Shown here: one piece after another, positions 32,962-42,180 of the stretch | Layout of the letters: the number at the start of each line of letters is the position of its first letter | Position numbering within the stretch: the first letter of the stretch is position 1 | Assembly (NCBI GenBank): GCA_022827225.1 | Contig: JAJDTJ010000017.1 | Span: 1-51,535, forward strand | DNA: 51,535 bases | Direction: 5' to 3' | Source: Candidatus Poribacteria bacterium | Lineage (GTDB): Bacteria; Poribacteria; WGA-4E; WGA-3G | Made by a program: the position numbers and the translations under genes | The notes under the pieces: generated by a model | Told to the model about the DNA's origin: nothing | Databases searched by the model: none | Seen by the model: only the letters and a program-made list of their open reading frames with translations

Positions 32962-34779
32962 ATGGCAAAAAAACGAATTGTGGCGATTGATATCGGCACG
33001 CACACAGCGAAAATGATTCAACTTGAACAGTCATCTACAGGTGTGCGCCTCATCAACGCAAATTTTGTTCCATATCAAGACGCAGGTGACCGGCATCAGG
33101 TCGCCCAGGCGTTGGAACGCCTTTGGGAGCCCTTAGGCAAGCCGCCAACGCAAGGGAATTTACGTGCGCTATTCAACCGGGATAAGACGGAAGTCGTGCT
33201 TGCACTTCCGCGATATCTGGTCAGCACAAAACTTTTAGCCAACTTACCTGCTACAACTGATGATCAACTCTCGAGTATCGTGGCGATAGCCGCAGAAGCG
33301 GAACTCCCGTTTCGGGTTGATGAAGCGATCTTTACTTATCACGATGTAAAGCGAACATCAGATGCAACTTCGGTAGAGCTAATATCTACCCGACGATCAT
33401 CGGTCACGGATTATCTTGAGCTTCTTGAACAAAACGGTGTCGTTGTATCTGGCGTTACCCCTTCAATGATAGCGATCGCTGAGGTGGCAGCAAACAGCGG
33501 ATGCACCAAACCTACCTTCATTGTTGACATCGGCGCGATGCACACAGATTTCTGTCTCGTTGAGAACGGCGAACTTCGATTTTCACGGAGTTTCCGACTC
33601 GGAGGCAACAACCTGTCTGAACATATCAGCAGTGCTTTAAACATTGATACCGGGACGGCAGCAGAAGAAAAACGGCACATCTCAGCGGAGGAGGCCCCTA
33701 CATCTGCCTGGACAACACAGTTGATTTCTGAACTTCAGCGTTCAATTGCTGCTGCGAACCTACAGCGTGAATCCGGCGACAGTAATGCGGAGGAGGCCCC
33801 TGTTGCGGTTGAAAGTTCAACGTTCTCTACAACCGAGTCCGAGATCTGGTTATCCGGTGGGGGTGCCCGTGTCCCGGGTCTTGCGGCTGTTTTGGAAGCG
33901 GAACTCAATATCCGGACAATACTATGGAATCCGCTTCAGGCGATTGAGCAGTCGGCAAATATTAAAATCGAACCTGAGGAAGCGGACGTTGGCACTCTAC
34001 TCGCCGAATACGGCGATACGTTGGCAGTGCCATTAGGTGTAGGACTTAGTGCCTTGAACCCGGCGGTCGAGGTCTCTCTGTTGCCGAAGGAGACAGCCGA
34101 GACGCTGACACAAACAGCGCGACAACGTCAGATTTTTGCGACTGCAGGGTTGGGAATTTTGATAATCGGAGGTGCCATTTTTGGCGGTTATACGCTCCAA
34201 CGCACACAGAAACACAGAGCCGAACTCGTAGACCAACGGCTCGCAAACTTCGCACAGCCATTCGCAGCCGCAAAAACACAACTCGGACGAGAGCTGGCAC
34301 TCACAGAGATGTTGGTACATAATGTCTCTCCGCTCGATATTTTGCATGCACTCAGCGGAATGTTTCGGGATAGAACACAGGTCGCATGGACAAATTTCAA
34401 TGTTACCAATCTCAATACTCCAGAAACAGCGCGCATTACTTTCAATTTGGAGAGTTCCTCCCATGATGCTATTAATACCCTTATAGGGGCACTTGAGCGG
34501 TCCGGTGTCTTTACCAATGTTCGACCCGGCGGGACGACAACAATCACACAAGACCGAAAACAAATTTTTCAAGTGCAGGTGCGGTGTAACTTAACCGCGT
34601 CTGCTGTCAAAACATTTGCAGAAAAACGGTATCCGATGCCCGAACTCCCGGTGAATGAAAATGAATCGGGAGCAACGGACGACGCACTCAATATTGAGCC
34701 ACCTGCGCCGAAAGCTGATGAATCCGAAGATGAGAAAGCTGATGAATCCGAAGATGAAAAGAGCGAAGAAGATAGATAA
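32962..34779 (+). CDS. gspL: GspL-like/PilM-PilN fusion
   Basis: 605 residues. The N-terminal actin-like ATPase domain (about 1-370) has the PilM/GspL opening RIVAIDIGTHTAKMIQLE, the phosphate loop PTFIVDIGAMHTDFCLVE and adenosine motif WLSGGGARVPGLA. One transmembrane helix (ATAGLGILIIGGAIFGGYT, near 395-413) leads to a periplasmic ferredoxin-like PilN domain. That is the architecture of GspL, which links GspE to the membrane platform, but with the intact ATPase signature of PilM. The acidic tail has a 24-bp tandem duplication (ADESEDEK twice). It starts seven bases after gspK. Confidence 0.82.
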   Translation: MAKKRIVAIDIGTHTAKMIQLEQSSTGVRLINANFVPYQDAGDRHQVAQALERLWEPLGKPPTQGNLRALFNRDKTEVVLALPRYLVSTKLLANLPATTDDQLSSIVAIAAEAELPFRVDEAIFTYHDVKRTSDATSVELISTRRSSVTDYLELLEQNGVVVSGVTPSMIAIAEVAANSGCTKPTFIVDIGAMHTDFCLVENGELRFSRSFRLGGNNLSEHISSALNIDTGTAAEEKRHISAEEAPTSAWTTQLISELQRSIAAANLQRESGDSNAEEAPVAVESSTFSTTESEIWLSGGGARVPGLAAVLEAELNIRTILWNPLQAIEQSANIKIEPEEADVGTLLAEYGDTLAVPLGVGLSALNPAVEVSLLPKETAETLTQTARQRQIFATAGLGILIIGGAIFGGYTLQRTQKHRAELVDQRLANFAQPFAAAKTQLGRELALTEMLVHNVSPLDILHALSGMFRDRTQVAWTNFNVTNLNTPETARITFNLESSSHDAINTLIGALERSGVFTNVRPGGTTTITQDRKQIFQVQVRCNLTASAVKTFAEKRYPMPELPVNENESGATDDALNIEPPAPKADESEDEKADESEDEKSEEDR

Positions 34780-35040
34780 AATATATATCAGCTAACAGTT
34801 GTCAGTACGCTGCGCTTTCAGTTTTGACCAACAACTCGTGCCTTAGTAAAAGTATCTGTAGATGAGTTGTTGGTCAAAGTTAAAGAGGTTATTTGTGGCG
34901 GTCACCAAATCGTTGACTGTCACAAGGTATTAACTGAGTCCTGATGACTGAAAGGTTTTCGTAGAAAACCATACCGATAACTACTGACAACTGAAAGATT
35001 TTTCGCAGAAAAATCGTACTGAAAACTGTTAACTACTGTA
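34780..35040. repeat. Repeat cluster between gspL and gspM
   Basis: 260 bases without a gene. It contains two CTGAAAG-stem-CGYAG-stem units (34948-34976 with stem GTTTT/AAAAC, 34991-35021 with stem ATTTTT/AAAAAT). It also has a separate 15-bp perfect inverted repeat TTTGACCAACAACTC (34823-34837) with its complement at 34864-34878. Confidence 0.65.
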
Positions 35041-35052
35041 GAGGATAAATTG

Positions 35053-36345
35053 ATGGAACTGGATATCCAATTAACGCCACGGAGCCGAATTCTACTCGGT
35101 ATTTTGGGGGCGGTACTTCTTGTCTTAGTCGCAATTCAAGTTGTCCCTGCTTTTTATGGTTTGTTTGCCAATCAGGAGGCTAAAGCCAAACGGGAGCAGT
35201 TGTCAAACACTGAAAACCTTGTACATGCTGCAGAGGTACTCAAACCGGTTGAAGCGGAGATTTATAAGGCAACCGGATTAGCAGACACAGAAAGCCAACA
35301 AGCAGAGGAGGACGATCAAAAGGCGGTATCACTTTTTGATACCCAACCGCCTGATCCTGTGATTCGCGCGCGCGTTGATGGATTGGTCAGGCGCGCCGGT
35401 ATCGAACAGAATTATCAACTCCTAACGAAGCCTGCTGCCGGTAAGCAGAGCCTGAAGTTGACGATGCAAAATCGAGAACGGCTTGTTCTCTATCTCTATC
35501 TCAAGCATATTGAGGCGGAGGCAGAAGAACTCACGGAGATCGCAGCACAGGAGGCGGAGGATGAGTCGTTTGATATGTTGATGGATGCGTGGTTGTCGGG
35601 TACAACAGAATCCGACACGGATGAAAAAACGGGCGAAACAGGTGAAGCATCGGATGAAGCATCGGATGAGACAGAATCTGCAGCAGATGTGGAACCAGCA
35701 GATGTAGAACCAGCAGATGTGGAACCAGAGGATCCGACGAATCCATCGGAATACGCTTCACTGCCAGAGGTAATACCGCTTTCGCTTCGTGTTAAACTCG
35801 CTTCGTATATCAAAGGCATGGTAACACAGCAACTTCGCGGGGTAACAGATTTGAGGCAAGGTTTCTTTGCGGCGCAAGTTCACAAAATTGAGACCCCTGC
35901 CTCTCCCGGTATTTTCGGCATTGGTGCGAAACCTGCTACCGTTGAAGTGCAGTTACGAAGAAATAGTCCACTTTTGGAAATTCTTATGCAAATGCCGGAT
36001 GAGTATGCCGAGGATCAGCCCGCAGCGAGTGAATTTCAATCGGCACTCGTCAAATACATTGAGAAGATTCAGGAACAACGAGCCTTCTTTTTAGAGCAGC
36101 TCGCTTTGGCACCTGCAACCTACGAAACGCAACTCTATACCGTTGAAATGAAATTCAGAACAGACCTTGAGAAACTCGTTAACTTGAACCACCTTATTGA
36201 GACAAACGCTAAATGGCTAACGGTGCGGGATCTGCGAATCTCCGCTGATAAGCAATCCTCCGGAGCACAACGCGGTCGAAATCGTGGTGGGGATGACGCA
36301 ACAAACTTAAATGTTGACCTATTTCTTATCGCTCAAATATTTTAA
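35053..36345 (+). CDS. gspM: GspM/PilO-like inner-membrane protein
   Basis: 430 residues. A short cytoplasmic start is followed by one transmembrane helix (LLGILGAVLLVLVAIQVVPAFY, about 14-35), then a coiled-coil-like region (NQEAKAKREQLSNTENLVHAAEVL) and a PilO-type periplasmic fold. This fits GspM/PilO, the partner of GspL. An acidic low-complexity insert in the middle (GEASDEASDE, then ADVEP three times from a 15-bp DNA repeat) makes it about twice the length of GspM. GAGG lies upstream of the ATG; a TTG one codon earlier is also possible. Assignment depends mainly on position between gspL and gspD. Confidence 0.7.
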   Translation: MELDIQLTPRSRILLGILGAVLLVLVAIQVVPAFYGLFANQEAKAKREQLSNTENLVHAAEVLKPVEAEIYKATGLADTESQQAEEDDQKAVSLFDTQPPDPVIRARVDGLVRRAGIEQNYQLLTKPAAGKQSLKLTMQNRERLVLYLYLKHIEAEAEELTEIAAQEAEDESFDMLMDAWLSGTTESDTDEKTGETGEASDEASDETESAADVEPADVEPADVEPEDPTNPSEYASLPEVIPLSLRVKLASYIKGMVTQQLRGVTDLRQGFFAAQVHKIETPASPGIFGIGAKPATVEVQLRRNSPLLEILMQMPDEYAEDQPAASEFQSALVKYIEKIQEQRAFFLEQLALAPATYETQLYTVEMKFRTDLEKLVNLNHLIETNAKWLTVRDLRISADKQSSGAQRGRNRGGDDATNLNVDLFLIAQIF

Positions 36346-36444
36346 CTTTACCGAGATCGGCAAATCGGTTTCGGGCTTAAAAAAACTGTTTAAACCTTAC
36401 GAGGTCAGCAGGAAAAACGGACGAAATCAAAAGGATCAGATGTT

Positions 36445-39387
36445 ATGCCAGGACGAAGACTCTTATTTTTTATTTTCTTTCTCTGTTTCGGATTGCTTGT
36501 AATAGGACCTGCTGAACTACAAGCGCAGCAGCAACCGGCGATGCGCGTTGCACAGACTGACGAAGAAGGTCGCGCAATCCTTTTCGACTTTAACTTTACC
36601 AGTCAAGAACTCAAAGGGGTCCTTGAATGGCTTTCGCGAGAAACGGATCTAACAATTATCGCCAGTGAAGAGGATATTCGAGATAAGCCGTTCGCACTCA
36701 TTAATCTCACAAATGTGACGATTGAAGAGGTTATCGAGCAAATCAAAACTGTTCTCACACAATATGATCTCACGCTCATCCAAACCGATAGCACGCTCTT
36801 GGTCACAACCTTCACACGTGCTATGGTCACAAAAGGCGTTGTCAAAAACATTACACCCGATCCCGATCTCGTTGAGATGACCGATGAGATTCAAACTTAT
36901 ATCATTCGATTAAACAATGTCGTTGCTTCAGACCAGGTAGATCGTCTCAAACCGCTACTTAATAGACAAGCAAATATTTTTGCGGATACTGCAACAAACT
37001 CGTTGGTTATAACAGATGTCTCCTCCAATATACACCGAATCGTTACAATTCTACAAGTGGCTGACGAAGGTGAAAGATCGCCGTTAAAGATCCTCGTCGT
37101 CCCTCTCGCTTATGCGGATGCCAATCGCGTGGCACAAGCACTCACAAACATTTTTCGAGAAGACGGTCGCGGCGAAAACCAAGCTGGCGGCGGTGGTACC
37201 CGCATGACTGTGGAAGAAGCGAGAGCCGCTGCGGAACAGATGGAGGCAGAAGGCACCGGTTACGAAGTCCTCGATGGCGCCATCCAAATTATCGCTGAAA
37301 CCAACTCCAATTCACTCATCCTCAAAGCCTCTGAAGTAAACTTGATATTCCTACAGAAGATCATTGAGGACCTTGATGTTGCACCGACCTCACAGACCGA
37401 GATCAAAACTTTTCGGCTTCAGTACGCAGCGGCTGAGGATGTCGCAGAAACGCTCAGAGAAGTACTTACGGGTGAGAATGAAGATAACCGCCGCAGAATG
37501 GATTCCTGGGACCGGGCAAGATTAAGGAGCTGGCAGCGTGAACAAGGCATTGACCAACAAGGTATTGTCGGAGAGGTTAATGTCTCTCCGAACGCACGAC
37601 TCAACATTATCGTCGTCTCCTCCGATCCGCGCAACTTTTCTATCATTGAAAAAGTTATCCAAGAACTTGACCAAGCAGAGACACAAGAAGAAATTAAACT
37701 CTATTTCCTCAAATTTGCGGATGCTGAAATCCTCGTTCCGAGCCTACAAGATCTTTTTGAAGGCGGCAGTGCTGGACGCGACAGAGACCGACCTTGGTGG
37801 GAACGTAGACGCGATGAGCCAACTGAAAATGGTGGGTTTGGCGTACAAGGTGAAGTTCACCTTGTGGCGGATGCCCGCCTCAACGCTATTATGATCTCAA
37901 CGAGTTCACAAAACTTCGCAACGATTGACGCGCTCATCGAGAAACTTGATGTCAACATGCCGGACCAAGAATGGGGCACCCGCATGTATAAACTCAGGTA
38001 CGCAGATGCTGAAAATGTCGCCGCTATCATCAACAACATCTACCAAGGCGGCTCAAACAATGATGACTTTTTCTTTTTCCTCCCTCGAGGCAACCGCAAT
38101 CAGACACAAGGTTCGTTGGCAGGTAATGTCAATGCTGAAGCGTATCCCACGTTGAACGCTGTTATCATCTCAACGGCGACACAGCGTAATTTTGAACTTA
38201 TTACAGAGTTTATTGACTCCATGGATACACCCACCCCAGAGGGACAAAAAGAGATTACAACAACGATTCGACTCGAATACGCAGATGCCGCGCAACTTGA
38301 GACCGTGCTGCAACAGGTCTGGGAAGGTGAGGGAGATGGCGGGGGATTCAGTTTTAGAAGGTTCTTTGCTTCCGGTGGAGCACAACAACAGCAAGATATT
38401 AACTCCTTGAGCGGGAAAGTTACCGTCTTCGCTGATCCGGATACCAACTCTCTGATTATTACGACGCGGCAGCGATACCTTCCTGATGTTGAGGCACTGA
38501 TAAAGAAGTTAGATTTTGTCCGCGGACAAGTCTGGATAGATATCCAAATTCTTGAAGTCACGCTTGATGAGACCACTAAACTCGGCATTGAACTCACGGC
38601 ACAAGAGAATAAAATCTTCGGTGTATCTCCGGTTCCCGGCAACCCGCTCATCGGTGAACTCGATTCCCAACTCGGTCTCGATCAGGAAATCTCAGGGTTT
38701 AATCTCGGTTTAGCGACCAAGGAATATATGGCACTCCTCCATACGCTCATGCGTGAAAATAAGGTGCAAACCCTCTCGACACCGGTACTATTGACACGAG
38801 ACTCCAGAGCGGCGACGTGGAGCAGTGGGCGCCGTATACCGTATCTCCAAAGCGTTGATACCACCAGCATTTTAGGAGAAACTACTGCTCAACCGCTTTT
38901 TAACTATGACTTTATTGATCCACCTGTCGGTATCAATATCTCGCTCACACCGTACATCGCCAAGTCGCAAGCAGGCGAGGACGGTAAACGCACCATTGGT
39001 TTGGATATTACAAATATCAGTGCCAGCAATTTCATTGAGTTTACCGACTTCAACGCACCTATCACGGATGACAACTCCATCAGCGTCTATATTGATGTCG
39101 AAGATGGACAACAGATCGTTGTCGGCGGTATTATCCGTAAAAAGCAGAAGCAAGTCGAGAACAAACTTCCGATCTTAGGTGACATCCCGTTGCTCGGTAG
39201 GCTCTTCAAAAGCACCGAAACCGCTATTGAAGACACCGAGATTGTGATAATTATTACGCCGCACATCGTCGATATTAAGAATCCGGGGGACCTTGAAAAA
39301 CTCAAGGAACAGGCTGATAATTGGCAGAGTAACGGTGCCACTGAAATGGAGAAAAAGGTAGGGGAATCTAACAAATCAGACGAATAG
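36445..39387 (+). CDS. gspD: Secretin GspD with six N1-like modules
   Basis: 980 residues, against about 650-700 for model GspD. Signal peptide (LLFFIFFLCFGLLVIGPAELQAQ). An N0/STN domain (about 45-115) is followed by six KH-like N1 modules, recognisable by recurring openings such as QTYIIRLNNV, LKILVVPLAYADA, IKTFRLQYAAAED, IKLYFLKFADAEI, TRMYKLRYADAEN and TTIRLEYADAAQ. Acidic, Gly- and Arg-rich loops lie between halves. The C-terminal secretin domain has VWIDIQILEVTLDE, STPVLLTRDSRAATWSSGRRIPYLQ, VDVEDGQQIVVGGIIRKKQ and the closing KLPILGDIPLLGRLFKS. It forms the outer-membrane channel. Model secretins have three N1-type modules; six predicts a longer periplasmic vestibule. Confidence 0.95.
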   Translation: MPGRRLLFFIFFLCFGLLVIGPAELQAQQQPAMRVAQTDEEGRAILFDFNFTSQELKGVLEWLSRETDLTIIASEEDIRDKPFALINLTNVTIEEVIEQIKTVLTQYDLTLIQTDSTLLVTTFTRAMVTKGVVKNITPDPDLVEMTDEIQTYIIRLNNVVASDQVDRLKPLLNRQANIFADTATNSLVITDVSSNIHRIVTILQVADEGERSPLKILVVPLAYADANRVAQALTNIFREDGRGENQAGGGGTRMTVEEARAAAEQMEAEGTGYEVLDGAIQIIAETNSNSLILKASEVNLIFLQKIIEDLDVAPTSQTEIKTFRLQYAAAEDVAETLREVLTGENEDNRRRMDSWDRARLRSWQREQGIDQQGIVGEVNVSPNARLNIIVVSSDPRNFSIIEKVIQELDQAETQEEIKLYFLKFADAEILVPSLQDLFEGGSAGRDRDRPWWERRRDEPTENGGFGVQGEVHLVADARLNAIMISTSSQNFATIDALIEKLDVNMPDQEWGTRMYKLRYADAENVAAIINNIYQGGSNNDDFFFFLPRGNRNQTQGSLAGNVNAEAYPTLNAVIISTATQRNFELITEFIDSMDTPTPEGQKEITTTIRLEYADAAQLETVLQQVWEGEGDGGGFSFRRFFASGGAQQQQDINSLSGKVTVFADPDTNSLIITTRQRYLPDVEALIKKLDFVRGQVWIDIQILEVTLDETTKLGIELTAQENKIFGVSPVPGNPLIGELDSQLGLDQEISGFNLGLATKEYMALLHTLMRENKVQTLSTPVLLTRDSRAATWSSGRRIPYLQSVDTTSILGETTAQPLFNYDFIDPPVGINISLTPYIAKSQAGEDGKRTIGLDITNISASNFIEFTDFNAPITDDNSISVYIDVEDGQQIVVGGIIRKKQKQVENKLPILGDIPLLGRLFKSTETAIEDTEIVIIITPHIVDIKNPGDLEKLKEQADNWQSNGATEMEKKVGESNKSDE

Positions 39388-39410
39388 TTCCTATGGACGC
39401 GCGGTTGATT

Positions 39411-39477
39411 GTAGGGGGTTTTTGCTTAGAAGAAATCCGCAGAAATCCACAGAAACACCCAAGCAAAAACCCCTATC
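39411..39477. terminator. Long stem-loop after gspD
   Basis: GTAGGGGGTTTTTGCTT (39411-39427) pairs with AAGCAAAAACCCCTAT (39461-39476) with one bulged G. It starts 24 bases after the gspD stop. No T tract follows the stem, so it may be a repeat element, an mRNA 3' stabiliser or a terminator. Confidence 0.5.
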
Positions 39478-39621
39478 AAAAACCCCAAGCAAAAACGGTG
39501 TTTCTTATAGGGTTACCCAGCCCCTACCGCGTGTCGAAATAATTGTGGGTTTTACTATAACAGTCTCTGTAGGATTTACGCATTTTTTCGACATAATAGG
39601 CGGGGTTACAAATCCCGCCTG

Positions 39622-39675
39622 CAAAGGGAATTTTCGATCTATCATCCGAGTTGGTGGACGAAATTCCCTTTTTTT
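39622..39675. terminator. Bidirectional terminator between gspD and the glycosyltransferase
   Basis: AAAGGGAATTTTCG pairs with CGAAATTCCCTTT, then a run of T. It lies between two convergent genes and could stop transcription from either side. Just upstream is another AGGATTTACGC MITE-like end (about 39571) and a GGCGGGGTT-ACA-AATCCCGCC hairpin. Confidence 0.55.
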
Positions 39676-39679
39676 GCTT

Positions 39680-40366
39680 CTACCGAATATGCCGATAAAG
39701 TTTTGCGAGTTGCACCGGTGAAAATTTAAGAAAATAGAGGAGCGTTATCAACCAGTTGTTTAGTGTGGTGCGGACGATCCCTTTTGTCTCCCATCGCCGC
39801 GTGGAGATATGGATATGTGGTGTAACCAGCGTTGTTTTGCCGAGTCGCCGTAGTTTTTTTGAAAATTCCATCTCTTCCAGAATCGGGACTTCAGGAAAAC
39901 CTCCGATCTTCTCGAAATCGGTGCGCTTTAGAAAGATACCGCTGTCTCCGTAAAAAATTTTCAGGTATTTCCCACGCACGTTCCCTGTTGTTTCAATTGC
40001 GCGGTAGAGGAAATGCGTGCCATCAATTTTCTGCTGAAACCCACCACCGACGTAACCTGAAGAGATTGCTATCGCTGCTGCTGCCAATGCTCCCGATTCG
40101 AGCCAAATATCAGCATGTAGGAAAATGAGGATATCCCCCGTTGCCGATGCTGCGCCTGTGTTTAACTGTTTCGCACGTCCCGGTTCTGATACAATCACCT
40201 TTCCATACTTCTCAGCAATATGAACAGAACCGTCAGTACTCCCCCCGTCTACAACGATGAGTTCATGCGCTTCTAACTCAGACTGGAGTTGGGAAAGCGT
40301 CTTCTCCAATATCTTCGCTTCGTTGAGGATGGGAATAATGACTGATATTTTTTGCGATGTCGTCAT
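39680..40366 (-). CDS. Glycosyltransferase family 2 (TIGR04283-like)
   Basis: 228-residue GT-A glycosyltransferase. The nucleotide-binding opening is ISVIIPILNEAKILEKTL, followed by LIVVDGGSTDGSV and SEPGRAKQLNTGA, then the metal-binding region ILIFLHADIWLE in which HAD takes the place of the DxD motif. These, with GGFQQKIDGTHFLYR and YGDSGIFLKRTDFEKIGGFPE, match the TIGR04283 branch often found near radical-SAM and lipid genes. A hydrophobic patch near the C-terminus (LNNWLITLLYFLKFSP) may touch the membrane. It follows the terpene cyclase by nine bases on the same strand, so glycosylation of a polycyclic lipid is a reasonable inference. Confidence 0.85.
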   Translation of the reverse strand: MTTSQKISVIIPILNEAKILEKTLSQLQSELEAHELIVVDGGSTDGSVHIAEKYGKVIVSEPGRAKQLNTGAASATGDILIFLHADIWLESGALAAAAIAISSGYVGGGFQQKIDGTHFLYRAIETTGNVRGKYLKIFYGDSGIFLKRTDFEKIGGFPEVPILEEMEFSKKLRRLGKTTLVTPHIHISTRRWETKGIVRTTLNNWLITLLYFLKFSPVQLAKLYRHIR

Positions 40367-40375
40367 ACGGTAAAA

Positions 40376-42118
40376 CTATGAGATTGTTTGCAGCGACTGG
40401 TTCAAGGCGAGTATCGGAAAAACGGATGCATAGATCGGGTCCGCGTAGCCCCCTATAATCTCCCAATAGATACCGACGCACTGCTCTTGCCACGAACCGT
40501 CTTCTCGCTGGTGCTCGAGCAGAAACCGGATACCGTTTTGGGCTGCGCTGTTTTCGGGGTCTACTTGTAGAAGTGCATAAGTGCTCCATGCCGTCTGCTC
40601 CACTGTGCTTGTAATCGGGTTCCCGAACATATCTTCCCCCCAGCCGCCATCTTCATTTTGGCTATGCTCTAACCACTCTACACCGCGGGAGACTTCTGGT
40701 GTGTCTCTGAGTCCGGTTTTCACGAGTGCGGTTATAGCACAAGCAGTGCCGTACGTATCTTTTGCCAGCCAGAGGTCCCGCCAATAACCGTCTCTGTGTA
40801 TTTGACGGCGCAGCCAGTTGATACCCCGCTGCATCTCACACGTCATGTCCGGCTTATCTGCAAGGTCAAGTTTACCAAAAGCGAGGAGTGCTTCAATGGC
40901 GTGTGCTGTGATACTGACACACCCGACATCCCCTTGCCCGGGTTGATATGTACTCCAACTCCCATCGCGCCCCTGTTGTGTTTTCAACCATTCAACACCG
41001 CGGTAAATTGCGTCCTCGTAGGGGCGAGGTGACCGCGCCCCTACAGCGTGCGAACGTATCAACGCAAGCGTACCGAGTGCGGTATCGTCGGCATCACTGG
41101 GAAGCGAACTATCGCTTAGACCGGAAAATGCCCATCCGCCATCTGCGTTCTGATGTTCAACAAGCCACGGCGCAGCGGATTTGAATTTTTCCATCTGTTC
41201 AACACCGAGAGCCGTAGTCTTCTCGTTAGTGGAATGTACCTCTGTGAGCGCGATGATACTCAACGCCGTATCCCAGATATTCAGATTCAGTGCTTCTCGA
41301 CATCCACCATCAGGATTTCGGGTCTTACGGAGCCATTCAATGCCACGTTCGATAAAGTCAGCGGTACCTTCGTCGGCTTCCCATTTTTCTTGGAGCTCCA
41401 TAAGTGCCAGGACCGAAAGTGCGGTAATGTAGTTTACCCGAAACCAGCTGCCATCGCTGAGAACGTGTCCTTTCAGCCATTCAACGAGTGCCGTAATTAT
41501 CTCAGGTTGTCTTGTCGTGTTTAATTCAATTAAGATGAACACCGGTACGAGTGTGTGTTGTTCAGCAATGAACAACGCATCAAAGAGTTCAGTATTGAAC
41601 AATGCAACGGGTGGCAGCCGATGTCTCGGCGGCTTCAATCGTTTTCCAAGCAGTGGGACTTTTGTCAATTGCTTCGCGAATTTCATGAAGCGTAAAGCGT
41701 TTTTTGGTAGGTTAAGTTCGCTCCAGTCAAATTGGTCAAAGGCGGCGTACGCCAATTTAACCAAGGCGAGATGTGGCGGTGGTAGCGGAATAGATGCCAG
41801 TCGTTTTTCGAGAGATGGATCCGACGTGCGTTGATGAATTTGTGATAGAATTAGGTGGGCAAATCGGGTCGCTTCAGCGTTTGATACGTTGGCAGTATCC
41901 AATCCCCATCCGCCATCTTCGCGTTGGTTTGCCTTGAACCATTCAATTAGCTCGGAATCCGGCATCTCGTCTCGCGCAAGTTGGATCCATGCATAAGCGC
42001 AGGTCGGGAACGTACTTGAGGAGAGTCGCCCCTCGAAATTTGCGGCTTCCTGCTGTTGTGTGAGTAGGAAAGCAGTGCCACGCGTTAATGCGGATATGAT
42101 TTCTTCCTTCATAGTCAT
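40376..42118 (-). CDS. Squalene-hopene-cyclase-like class II terpene cyclase
   Basis: 580-residue alpha/alpha-barrel protein related to squalene-hopene cyclase (about 630 residues). The class II catalytic acid motif is intact: DADDT at residues 342-346. QW-like repeats stabilise the barrels: REDGGWGLDTANVSNAEAT, NPDGGCREALNLNIWDTAL, NADGGWAFS, QQGRDGSWSTY, NEDGGWGEDMFGN and QREDGSWQEQCVG. Substrate is not certain; no squalene synthase gene is nearby. Right after the active-site helix, about residues 356-367, an in-frame palindromic element adds AVGARSPRPY. The ATG lies immediately beside the right end of the TnpB element, so its native promoter may be lost. Confidence 0.82.
   Translation of the reverse strand: MTMKEEIISALTRGTAFLLTQQQEAANFEGRLSSSTFPTCAYAWIQLARDEMPDSELIEWFKANQREDGGWGLDTANVSNAEATRFAHLILSQIHQRTSDPSLEKRLASIPLPPPHLALVKLAYAAFDQFDWSELNLPKNALRFMKFAKQLTKVPLLGKRLKPPRHRLPPVALFNTELFDALFIAEQHTLVPVFILIELNTTRQPEIITALVEWLKGHVLSDGSWFRVNYITALSVLALMELQEKWEADEGTADFIERGIEWLRKTRNPDGGCREALNLNIWDTALSIIALTEVHSTNEKTTALGVEQMEKFKSAAPWLVEHQNADGGWAFSGLSDSSLPSDADDTALGTLALIRSHAVGARSPRPYEDAIYRGVEWLKTQQGRDGSWSTYQPGQGDVGCVSITAHAIEALLAFGKLDLADKPDMTCEMQRGINWLRRQIHRDGYWRDLWLAKDTYGTACAITALVKTGLRDTPEVSRGVEWLEHSQNEDGGWGEDMFGNPITSTVEQTAWSTYALLQVDPENSAAQNGIRFLLEHQREDGSWQEQCVGIYWEIIGGYADPIYASVFPILALNQSLQTIS
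41012..41049 (-). repeat. In-frame palindromic element in the terpene cyclase gene
   Basis: On the plus strand, GTAGGGGCGAGGT (41018-41030) faces its near-complement GACCGCGCCCCTAC (41031-41044), followed by AGCGTGCG. Read on the coding strand it gives AVGARSPRPY, without stop or frameshift. A closely matching sequence in the same orientation and frame interrupts the glycerol kinase gene at 50726-50759. Confidence 0.8.
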
Positions 42119-42121
42119 AGT

Positions 42122-42180
42122 ACCCCCTGCTAAAGCATGGGGCTTGTTAATAGTGCTAACAAGCCTACCCGTCTACGGGT
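42122..42180 (-). ncRNA. Putative omega RNA (reRNA) 3' portion
   Basis: Three consecutive hairpins at the 3' end of tnpB: ACCCGT-CT-ACGGGT (42167-42180, overlapping the stop codon), GGCTTGTTA-loop-TAACAAGCC (42141-42165) and the right-end CCCC/GGGG hairpin (42123-42142). A structured RNA overlapping the tnpB 3' end and running to the element border, followed by a guide copied from the flank, is the established layout for TnpB systems. The 5' extent is unknown. Confidence 0.5.
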
